Of a stretch of 64,000 bases of DNA, positions 55,901 to 64,000 are shown in pieces. A program made the translations under genes and the position numbers. The notes under the pieces were generated by a model. That model had not been told where the DNA came from. It saw only the letters and a list, made by a program, of their open reading frames with translations, and ran no database searches. The stretch's first letter is position 1. The number at the start of each line of letters is the position of its first letter. The stretch lies in NCBI GenBank assembly GCA_037952775.1, contig JBANAY010000004.1, positions 5,456,001 through 5,520,000 on the forward strand, written 5' to 3'. Source of the DNA: Clonostachys chloroleuca. Lineage: Eukaryota > Ascomycota > Sordariomycetes > Hypocreales > Bionectriaceae.

Positions 55901-56974
55901 ATGGAGGCCTTCGAATATCAGTCAAATCCCAGCCGAATCGTCTTTGGCAGCGGCACAATCCAGAGAATTCCTGATGAGCTGAAGAGACTTGGGTTCTCCA
56001 GGCCGCTGGTATTGTGCACACCGCAACAAACATCGCAGGCCAAGTTGGTCAGTGACATCTTGGGAGGCAAAACCGCCGGAACCTTTACTGGGGCAACCAT
56101 GCACACGCCAACCGACGTCACGAACAAGGCTGTCCAGTTTGCTAAAGAGTTGGAGTGTGATTCCCTCATCTCAATTGGTGGTGGCAGTACCATTGGTCTT
56201 GCCAAAGCTATGAGCTTCCGCACGGGCCTGTATCATTTGGCCATACCAACAACCTACGCCGGGAGTGAAGTGACTCCCATTCTCGGAGAAACTGAAAATG
56301 GCCGCAAAGTAACGAAATCAGACCCTAGGATTCTGCCAGGAACGGTCATTTATGATGTCGATCTTACGATGACTCTGCCTGTTACCCTAAGCTCAACCAG
56401 TGGAATCAACGCTATTGCACATGCCGTTGAGGCTCTCTACGCTCGCAACGGAAACCCAATTATTAACCTCCTTGCACAAGAGGGCGTAGAGGCTCTAGCT
56501 GAGGCTTTACCCGAGGTAAAGAAGGACCCTCAGTCGAAAGAAGCCCGATCGAAGGCATTATACGGTGCTTGGCTCTGTGGTACTTGCTTAGGCAGCGTAG
56601 GCATGTCCCTTCATCACAAGCTATGCCACACCCTTGGTGGAACCTTCAATCTCCCCCATTCAGAAACACACACAATAGTTCTCCCTCACGCCTTATCTTA
56701 CAATGCACCTAAGATTCCATCTGCGATGGCTTCGTTGGCAAAGGCTTTCCCTGGATGTGACGGAGATCCTATCAAAGGTCTTAATACACTCTTGAACACA
56801 TTGGAGGTCAAGCGGGATCTCAAGTCTTTTGGGATGAAGGAGGAAGATATCTCTAAGGCCGTGGAGATTGCGTTGAGTAACCCTTACTGGAATCCTAGGG
56901 AGATTGAGAAGGCTCCCATCCAGGAATTGATTCGTCGTGCATGGGCAGGTGAGGATGCCAAGGCAAACCTCTGA
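55901..56974 (+). CDS. Maleylacetate reductase (iron-type alcohol dehydrogenase family)
   Basis: A single-exon gene of 357 residues, the standard length for maleylacetate reductases. It reduces maleylacetate to 3-oxoadipate with NAD(P)H, directly after hydroxyquinol cleavage. Motifs are the N-terminal RIVFGSGTI, the nucleotide-binding ISIGGGSTIGLAKA, PTTYAGSEVTPI, and the metal-site region with HAVEALYA, HHKLCHTLGG and LPHSETH. The ATG at 55901 has an excellent context (CAACCATGG) and matches where family members start. An in-frame extension to 55820 lacks support. It is divergent from the dioxygenase and cytosolic by inference. Confidence 0.93.
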   Translation: MEAFEYQSNPSRIVFGSGTIQRIPDELKRLGFSRPLVLCTPQQTSQAKLVSDILGGKTAGTFTGATMHTPTDVTNKAVQFAKELECDSLISIGGGSTIGLAKAMSFRTGLYHLAIPTTYAGSEVTPILGETENGRKVTKSDPRILPGTVIYDVDLTMTLPVTLSSTSGINAIAHAVEALYARNGNPIINLLAQEGVEALAEALPEVKKDPQSKEARSKALYGAWLCGTCLGSVGMSLHHKLCHTLGGTFNLPHSETHTIVLPHALSYNAPKIPSAMASLAKAFPGCDGDPIKGLNTLLNTLEVKRDLKSFGMKEEDISKAVEIALSNPYWNPREIEKAPIQELIRRAWAGEDAKANL

Positions 56975-58267
56975 TATAGAAACCGATGAAATCATTCCGT
57001 TATTATTCATTATTGTACCTATCATAAACTTGAGAATCGGTACCTGCATTGCGACCCTTCCACTCCATGGTTTCACTAATACTGCCCCAGCTTTAGTAGA
57101 CCTCCTCTATTTGCTTCATGTTATTATCCCCAAGTACCAATAGGCTTTTCGCGGATCTCGGAAGCAGGGAATCGGGATGAATGATGGATGCCGGTGACGG
57201 TCAACAGCATACAACCTAGGACACGTGCTCCGGGTAATTGCTATCCCACCTGAGATGATGCCTGAGACGAAATTCTAGCCCTTTCTCCGCTAGCTCTGGG
57301 CAGTATCTTCATCCTCCCCGCAGTGTCCCCCGCAATTTCCCCCGCAGCTGAATGGAGGAGGAACCCCAATCCACGCAGGATATGTGTTTACCCGCCATCC
57401 GCCATCCTCCGTCTTTCCGTACATCCGGAACTAGGGCTGTGTGTGTTTGGCCAAGGCCATACAGGTCGTAGACGAGTAGGTCTCGATATAGCAAATATGT
57501 AGGCCGTTTGCCGGATACGTAGGAAGTTTTTATGCAATTATGAACTTATAACTTGTCAACCGAATCGAGATCATGCCGATAGACACTTGCTCTCAGAGAG
57601 CAACCGGCCTACGTATTTGAACTGCAACAATGGCCTTGATTACGAATTTGGTGATTTAAAGGCTCAACTAAAAACTTCTGAGCTTGTAGGGATGGCATTG
57701 CTACAGGGTAGTACCAATACGACCAAAAAGTGCTTACACACAGAATGTTGTTGCCGATGTGTCCATCTTCCTAGAGAGATTGATGCCGAAGCTGACTTCA
57801 GTTTCAGCTTCTTTTCGGAAAGATGGAAGGCCATTGTGGTGCCGTCTTCGTTCGATATTGGTATGAGGAAGACAAGTTTATACCTATTAATCCTGGAAAG
57901 AACCTGAAACTGAATCAGGAGAAGCTAGCTACTTACCGTGATGGGTCTAAGTGTCTTTCGTATTGTCATGAGCTCACTATGAGTATTGAGTATTACTATA
58001 TGTAAGGATATGCCCGGTCACCGTCGGCGCGTTGGGACCTTATCCAAAAAAAAGCACGACTTATTAGACAGGCAGTCGAAGGACTGGTTGTTTGGTAAGG
58101 ATATTGATATTTGAATTGTTTTTTAAATACCCCCTATCACACTTCTATCATCTGTATATGAACTTGAAATAATTCATCTGATATCTCTATGTCTCTCTCT
58201 CTCTCTCTGTTCTCTATCTGCAGAAGTTCGGGAAGACAGCAAGCATTTATCAAAATCTACTGCTATG
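56975..58267. other. Gene-free 1.3 kb beside broken genes
   Basis: No gene supported. It includes a three-fold CCCCGCA motif near 57318-57350, an unassigned 60-codon open frame at 57823-58005, and a TC microsatellite at 58192-58208. Confidence 0.35.
58192..58208 (+). repeat. TC dinucleotide microsatellite
   Basis: Seventeen bases of uninterrupted TC repeat. Confidence 0.9.
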
Positions 58268-59466
58268 CTATTCCCGTACGAAAACACTGGCTATACCCAT
58301 TCCAGTACCCACACACATGCTAACAACACTAACTCGACCGTCGGTCCTTTCAAGGCCATGGAGAAGGGTGCTCTCCATACGAGCGCCGGTAGCTCCTAGA
58401 GGATGACTGAGAGCGATAGCCCCGCCGTCAGGGTTGACCAACTCCATCTCCCAGGCCTCCTCTAGGCCCAGCTCACGAAGACAGTAGATGCTCTGGTTGG
58501 CAAATGCTTCATTGATTTCCAGCGGTCGACATCGGTATTGTTCAAGCCCAGCTGCCCGAGCAGAGCCGGTATAACAAGTGCAGGACCTATGCCCATCTCG
58601 TCTGGTCTGCAGCCTACGGTCTTAGCTAACACGTACTTCTCAATAATTCGGTCTAACAACCAGAGGGCGGTGGCTATGCTTCGGCGCATGAGTACAAGAG
58701 CGGCAGCACCCTCGGAGATTTGTGATGAGTTTCCCGCCGTGCTGGCGCCGCCCTCCTTGAACGGGGACTTCAGTTTTGCCAGTGCCTCTAAACTAATACT
58801 GGAGCGAATCCCATCGTCTTCGGTGACGCGTATATTCTTAGGTCCGTCTCCAATGTTAGCTCCCTGCCTGTCCACCTCTTGTATGAATGTGTCGACGGGA
58901 ATGATCTCTTTTTGAAAGTGACCGTTCTGGCGAGCCCTAGCTGCACGGCGGTGGCTTTCTGCCGCAAAGAGATCTTGATCCTGCCGAGATATGCCGTAAC
59001 GCTCTGCTACGTTCTCAGAAGTGAGTCCCATAGGCATAATGCAATCCCTCGCATCACGGACAGGGCTTTCTCAGAGGGCAGGCCACACGTCCGTGGGGAT
59101 TGCCTTGCTGCCGTAGTTCCACGTCATGCTTTCCATTCCGGCGGCCATACCTGTGCTGATCATCCCCGTAGCAATTTGTGATCCAACCAAGGCAACAATG
59201 GCCTGCAAGCTGCTTGCGCAAGCTCGGTTGACCGTGTAAAGGCTGGTGCTGGAGGATTGTATCTCCGGGATGTGATTGACTGCCATTCATGCCGCCTTGC
59301 TGCCGCCGAGTTCTGATAGCTCAACACCAACAGCAATATCCTCAATCACAGCAGGGTCTAGATTGGGTGTATTCTTCAGAGTGGCTTCGACGACAGTATG
59401 TAGAAGCTCTTCTGGATATGTGTTCTTGAGGCTGCCTTTGTACGATCGGCATATTAGTGTGCGCCG
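58268..59466 (-). pseudogene. Broken 3-oxoacyl/3-oxoadipyl-CoA thiolase
   Basis: Thiolase homology can be followed from [20 protein letters not shown] at the 5' side (about 59466), through TVNRACASSLQAI with the nucleophilic Cys, PMGLTSENVAERYG and GNSSQISEGAAAL, to LSHPLGATGAR and MCVGTGMG and a stop at 58268. The order and spacing match POT1-type 3-ketoacyl-CoA thiolases. In the same frame there are two TGA stops (59287-59289 and 59071-59073), each where the family often has arginine. One base is lost at about 58523, before LEINEAFANQ. The first residues and the promoter are missing at the junction with the CoA-transferase remnant. Given the cluster, the intact gene probably cleaved 3-oxoadipyl-CoA to succinyl-CoA and acetyl-CoA. 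No reading frame can make a full enzyme. Confidence 0.88.
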
Positions 59467-60156
59467 AGCAGCGAAGGAATTCCAAAACGGCATGTATGTC
59501 AATCTCGGGATCGGAATGCCAATGCTGGCTCCTGACTTTGTGTCTCCTGATGTCGAAGTACAGTTACAAAGCGAGAATGGAATCCTAGGCCTTGGCCCTT
59601 ATCCTCGTGAGGGTAATGAGGACGCAGATCTTATCAATGCCGGTAAGGAAAAAGTGTCTCTTAACCCTGGTCCTTCTGTTTTTTGGCTCCGAAGAATTGT
59701 TTGGAATGATTCGAAGCTGCCGTATCGATCTCACATTATCGGGTGCGATGCAAGTGAGCGCTGTTGGTGATTTGGCGAACTTGATGGTACCAGGCAAGAT
59801 CAAGGGGTTCGGCGGTGCTATGGATCTTGTCAGCAACCCAAGCAAAACGAGGGTCATTGTGACGATGGAGCATACGGATAGAAGGGGCAACCCAAAGATT
59901 GTGAAGAGCTGCAACCTACCGCTCACTGGTAAATCCTGCGTTTCGAGAATCATCACCGATTTAGTAAGAAAACTTTCTGTCCTCGGTAGAGAATGTCAAA
60001 TCGTGGATACTAATGCTATCATAGGGTGTCTTTGATGCGAAGCCCGGACAGGGCCTCACTTTGATTGAGATTGCCGATGGAGTCACCGTTGATGAGGTCA
60101 AGTCAAAGACAGAAGCGCCCTTCACTGTTGACTCTGCCTTGAAACCAATGCTCTAA
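59456..60156 (+). pseudogene. Truncated 3-oxoacid CoA-transferase (B-subunit half)
   Basis: The plus strand encodes the B half of a SCOT-type CoA-transferase, from about [20 protein letters not shown] through [15 protein letters not shown] to the C-terminus. The catalytic glutamate is expected in QSENG. A 61-nt intron (59964-60024, branch TACTAAT) is followed by a last exon that ends at 60156. The frame shifts at the T6 run (59679-59684): one T fewer would join NPGPSVF to GSEELFGM. The entire A half, about 250 residues, and any start codon in context are absent, because the sequence switches to the opposed thiolase remnant. An intact fungal copy would transfer CoA from succinyl-CoA to 3-oxoadipate or acetoacetate. 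It appears non-functional even if the T-run shift is an error. Confidence 0.85.
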
Positions 60157-60425
60157 GGCCCAAGTTGTTTCAATCAAGGCTTAATATTTACGCAGGTGGT
60201 GGAATCAAATTGCGATTAAATACGATTTAGATTTCTGAAAGTATGAGACATTGTCAACTTCCATATTTATATTCGTTATCTAATGTCGGGGGGTCAATGT
60301 GTGTTCATAATTTACATTCTCTGTCAATATGCTCTTCAAATTGAATTGTTAGAGCCAAGATAAAATCGGTGCCAGTCTATATATGCGCGCTTATTTACTC
60401 CAAAATGCGAACGCTCAGCCAAACA

Positions 60426-62509
60426 TTAGCTCCTTCTGCTGGCAGCCGAACCACCCAGCAGATAATCCGTAGATCTTCGTTCCTCTTCATCCTCTGAAGC
60501 TCGAACGCCATTTTGTTGCGTAGCAGAAGTTTCATCCCCTTCTCCCTCTCCTGACGCTTCATCTCTTGCATGTTCAGAGACTTCTCGCGGGCTCAGACCA
60601 TACCAGGCCACGAACAGAGTACCCGTGATTCCTACAATGCAGCTGATAACAAAGGCCACGATACCCTTGGTGGTAAACCTAGATATGCTTGTTAGCTGAA
60701 ATTTCAAAACAAGATGGAGTGATTGAAATGGAAGGAATACTAACCCTGCAGGCAGAGGAGGCGGGGGAGCATTCTGGCCCGTCAAATCCAAGAGGTTGTC
60801 TTTATTACCGGCAGCGTTGCCAGCGAACGGCAAACCCCCAGCCTTGCAGTTGTCCAGGTGGCTGGTAGGCAGCTCGATGGTCTTCTGCAGCTCCAGAGGG
60901 GCCTCGACAAACGTAGCCAGCAAGCCGGAAACGATGTGCCACTCGATGTGGCAATGGAAAAGCCAGACGCCAGGGTTGTTCGCCTTGAACCGAAGCACGA
61001 CGTTGCCATTCCCCTCGACGACGATTGTGTCGCGACGCATGGGCGTTGAAGGGAAGGCGAGATGCATGTGGTTTGCTTCAGCGAAATCGCCTCCGTCCTC
61101 ATCGCTGCGGTGGATGACCTGGAAGTGATGACCGTGAAGATGGAATGGGTGGCGGCCATCATCGTGATTGTTGATCACGACCTGCACGATTTGATCCTTC
61201 CCCAAGACGAACGAATTGGTGTACTCTCCATAGACCTTGGGGTTGGTAGCAAGCTCGCCGGCGGTAAGGGCGGTGTAAAGACTGGGGACCTTGGGCTCGC
61301 GATATGTGTTGTTGTTGAAGAAAGCGTAGTTGGCACCATCTCCGAGGTTGTCCATCTTGACTTCCAACTCGACGGTTCGATCTGGCTCCGGAAGAAGTTC
61401 CATGCTGTCGTAGGGCGATAGTTTCATGTCATCGGCTGGCTCAAACTCAGACACCAGAGCTGGCTTAGGAAGGTCCTTTGACTTGTCGTAAACGAGCCAG
61501 CTTGTTACGTTCCAGTCCAAGTCATCAGGCAAAACATCGAAAAGGTCCTATTCTAGTTAGTCGTGCTCCGTGTTGTATGACGAGTTCCGACTCACAGTAT
61601 CCATGCTTCCCACAACAGCAAAATTGCTATTGGCATCGTCCTTAGTCGTCACCAAGACACTGTAGCGCTGCGCGGCAGACAAGTAAATCATGTCCGTCTC
61701 GTAAGGCTTGGTGTAAACGCCGTCGACCTCAACAATCTTCATGGTGTGGCCTTCGATCCAGAAATACTGCCCAGCAAATGCACCGATGTTGACCAAACGA
61801 AGCAGGTACGTGGTCTTTGGCTTCACGGAGATCTGGAGATTCTGGGTGTCGTTCATGAGGGCAGCCTGGGGAACAGGTTCGGCACCAGTGGGGTTGCCCT
61901 TGCTCATAAACTGGGGGATGAGATGGGCCATTTGGTCATGGTACCAGTCTGACAGGGTCATGACGATTTCCTCGTCATACTTCCCATTGTAAGGAGACTT
62001 GGGGTCATGGATGATGAGCGGCCCTCGGAGACCATCTGGGTACTGACTCTGGGTATGAGAGTGATACCAGTACGTGCCAGGTTGCTCAATCTTCACAGCC
62101 TCAGATTAGTTCCAGCAGTTAGAGAGAAGTACCTGGAGACAGTAACGCGACTCACGGTGAAATTGTACGTAAACGAGCCTCCTGGGGGAATGGGGCACTG
62201 GGTGACCTGGGAGGGGCCATCCATGTGGACGGTCCCGTTCATGAAGAGGCCGTGGAAGTGCAGCGAGGTCGACTGGTTGCCCAGCTGGTTGTGCACATTG
62301 ATGACGATGTTGTCGCCGACATTTGCATCGATGCGAGGGATGGGCCACTGGCCGTTGATGCCGATGGCGGTGCGGTCGAATCCGCCGTCGGGATTGACCG
62401 TGACCCAGCCAATGTTGAAGTCGTACGACACGGTGGCAGCCTGGGCCAGCAGACACACCAGCTGGCCGGGCACCAGCAGCCAGAGGGCGAGTCGTTGGAG
62501 GGGGTTCAT
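60426..62509 (-). CDS. fet3: Fet3-type multicopper ferroxidase
   Basis: Four exons (62509-62156, 62090-61596, 61547-60745, 60678-60426) encode about 634 residues. The protein has a signal peptide (about residues 1-24), three cupredoxin domains, and a C-terminal transmembrane helix ([19 protein letters not shown]) with a cytosolic acidic tail. Copper ligands appear as [22 protein letters not shown] and [12 protein letters not shown]. The C-terminal anchor separates it from soluble laccases. It oxidises Fe(II) at the cell surface and hands Fe(III) to the Ftr1 permease, whose gene lies divergently 464 bp away. The first splice is a little uncertain: acceptor AAG gives NFTIEQPG, the family-like reading, while a GAG acceptor would add three residues. 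Expression is probably repressed by iron. Confidence 0.93.
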
Positions 62510-62973
62510 GATGATGATTCCTTTGAACCACCGACCATCAGCTAAGGCGAGGGCAGAAGGGGGGTGGAAAGCGGTCGTCAAAATAAAATAAAATAGAATC
62601 AGCCCGCTCGGTCCTGCGCGGTTTTCGACGGCGCGTGACAGAATTTGATACGAACTTATCAGATCCGATTGATAATTCAAGACACGATCCTGGTCCCAGC
62701 CTCGTCTTTGATTGGCCTGAGCTGCTCGCGAGGGATTTTTAGTGGAAAACCACGTGTGTGAAGATCTCGGCAAACGAGGCAGAAATCCGATTACGGCGAG
62801 GAGAAAAAATAACACATCTCTTCTTTCTGTCAGAGATCGCTGGTGGATCTTATTTCATTACTCGTTTCTTCCCTTCTCCTATCTACTCATCTTGCTGGCT
62901 TCGTTCGTTCCTGGTGGTGAGCGGGCGAACGATCCTCCTCCCTCCCTTCTCCCTTCTCCCTCCATCCGAAATC
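62510..62973. promoter_or_regulatory. Divergent fet3-ftr1 promoter
   Basis: 464 bp with a GATA-factor site (separate entry) and a second GATAA at 62671-62675. CT-rich leader before ftr1. Confidence 0.6.
62656..62664 (-). promoter_or_regulatory. Iron-responsive GATA repressor site (ATCTGATAA)
   Basis: The minus strand reads ATCTGATAA, an exact match to ATCWGATAA, the site of SreA/Sre/Urbs1-type GATA repressors that shut off iron uptake in iron-replete cells. It lies between the two iron-uptake genes. Confidence 0.7.
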
Positions 62974-64000
62974 ATGGCGTCGAATTTTATCTCGGTCCCA
63001 GTCTTTCTGGTTATCTTCCGAGAGACACTAGAGACGGCCATCATTGTCTCTGTGCTGCTGGCATTTCTGAAGCAAACCCTGGGTGGGCCAGATCAAGATG
63101 CGGCAATCTACAGATCTCTCTGCAAGCAGGTAAGAAATCACGATTGGCAATTTTCTTGAATTTTTATAATTTTATTCTCCCGTCGCATGCCATAATTGAC
63201 ATGTGAATGAATGCTCCAGGTCTGGCTGGGCACCGCCGTCGGCTTCCTGATATGCCTATTCATCGCCGGCACCATCGTCAGCATCTTCTACATCTACGGC
63301 CGCGACGCCTGGGCCGCCCACGAGTACTACTACGAGGGCGCCTTCTCGCTCTTCGCCTCCCTCGTCATCTCCGTCATGGGCGTCGCCCTGCTGCGCGTCG
63401 GCCAGATGCAGGACAAATGGCGCAACAAGCTCGCCAAGGCCCTCCAGGCGCCGATCCAGGCCGACTCGGGCAAGAGCTGGCTGAAGCGCCTGGCCGAGAA
63501 GTACGCGCTCTTCTTCCTGCCCTTCATCACGATCCTGCGCGAGGGCATCGAGGGCATCGTCTTCGTAGCCGGCCTCTCGTTCTCGGCGCCCCCGCTGCCA
63601 TCCCCTTCTCCGCGCTGGCCGGTCTGGCCTTTGGCGTCGCTGTGGGATACGCGATTTTCAAGGGAGGCTCGGTGATGCAGATCCACCTGTTTCTTGTCAT
63701 TTCGACGTGCTTCCTGTATCTGGTCGCCGCCGGGCTCTTCTCTCGCGCCATCTGGTACTTTGAGACGCAGGAGTGGAACATCATCGTGGGCGGCGACGCG
63801 GCTGAGCTTGGCGACGGCCCTGGATCCTACGATATTGACCGCAGCCTTTGGCACGTCAACGTAAGTACCTCGTTGTTGCTTCTTTCATCAATCAAACTCA
63901 GGCAAAAACTAACTCATCGAAGTGCTGCAGCCCCGAGGTGAATGGCGGTGGCATCTGGGCGGTTTTGAACGCTGTTCTAGGATGGACCAACTCGGCTACT
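62974..64000 (+). CDS. ftr1: Ftr1-type high-affinity iron permease, partial and frameshifted
   Basis: Exons 62974-63129, 63220-63860 and 63923 onward run past the window's right edge. The protein is a multi-helix plasma-membrane permease that takes Fe(III) from the Fet3 ferroxidase. Two R-E-x-x-E iron motifs are seen, in FRETLETAI (exon 1) and [10 protein letters not shown] (exon 2). After the third splice comes [11 protein letters not shown], conserved in the family. In exon 2 the frame breaks at a C5 run (63589-63593). It reads GLSFSAP before the run, and the correct continuation [14 protein letters not shown] is one base out. Exon 2 is one base short of phase agreement. Everything else is well conserved, so a homopolymer base-call error is the simplest explanation; otherwise the permease is truncated after about 180 residues. 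Confidence 0.9.

Noticed and set aside
57823..58005. 60-codon open frame
   Set aside because: Protein-like composition, but no motif, no splice-linked exon and no family resemblance.
59071..59289. RIP as the cause of the thiolase stops
   Set aside because: The inferred changes are CGA to TGA (CpG context), not the CpA context typical of RIP, and the region is not AT-enriched or obviously repeated.
63207..63941. 244-codon frame overlapping ftr1
   Set aside because: Its first part is an Arg/Pro/His-rich shadow of GC-rich exon 2. Only its second half is real Ftr1 sequence, reached after the C-run frameshift.
1..64000. CRISPR array, bacterial operon, rRNA, intact transposon
   Set aside because: None seen. 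Spacer-repeat structure, transposase-like frames and long terminal repeats are absent.

Overview
The window is nuclear DNA from a filamentous ascomycete, probably Pezizomycotina; I do not name a genus. The basis is the many short introns (48-90 nt) with GTRNGT-like donors, CTRAY branch sites and AG acceptors, plus several Zn(II)2Cys6 regulators, a NACHT-type STAND protein, a PDR-type ABC transporter and a quinate-utilisation cluster. Most genes had to be assembled across introns. The joins were checked by codon phase and by continuity of family motifs.

Left part (1-38 kb), in order: a DapA-family aldolase; a NACHT STAND protein; an ARG81/ArgR-like Zn2Cys6 regulator; a short NAD(P)-binding epimerase/NmrA-type protein; an aldehyde dehydrogenase; a five-exon acidic protein of unknown function; a seven-exon phenol-hydroxylase-type FAD monooxygenase; an F-box protein; tRNA-Ser(AGA); a secreted isochorismatase-family hydrolase with one frameshift; a BCS1-like AAA ATPase; a PQ-loop membrane protein; an MCT-type MFS transporter; a gene-poor stretch with a 21-bp minisatellite; a very short Zn2Cys6 protein whose stop codon lies in a perfect 21-bp hairpin; and a full-length PDR ABC transporter.

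Centre to right (38-60 kb) is an aromatic-catabolism cluster. It contains an SCP2-type thiolase with a peroxisomal C-terminus, dehydroquinase (qutE), dehydroshikimate dehydratase (qutC), quinate/shikimate dehydrogenase (qutB), quinate permease (qutD), a Gfo/Idh/MocA oxidoreductase, the Zn2Cys6 activator (qutA) and the AROM-derived repressor (qutR). Next come an intradiol dioxygenase of the catechol/hydroxyquinol type and a maleylacetate reductase on opposite strands. Together these would take quinate to protocatechuate, and hydroxyquinol to 3-oxoadipate. The last two steps (CoA transfer and thiolysis) are represented only by two broken genes that abut head to head at about 59.46 kb.

The right end (60.4 kb to the edge) is the high-affinity iron-uptake pair: a Fet3-type ferroxidase and an Ftr1-type permease, transcribed divergently. 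Their shared promoter carries a match to the fungal GATA-repressor site ATCWGATAA. The permease runs off the window and has a one-base frameshift in a C run. Three of the frameshifts (isochorismatase, CoA transferase, ftr1) fall in homopolymer runs, so base-calling error is a live alternative to real gene loss for those.
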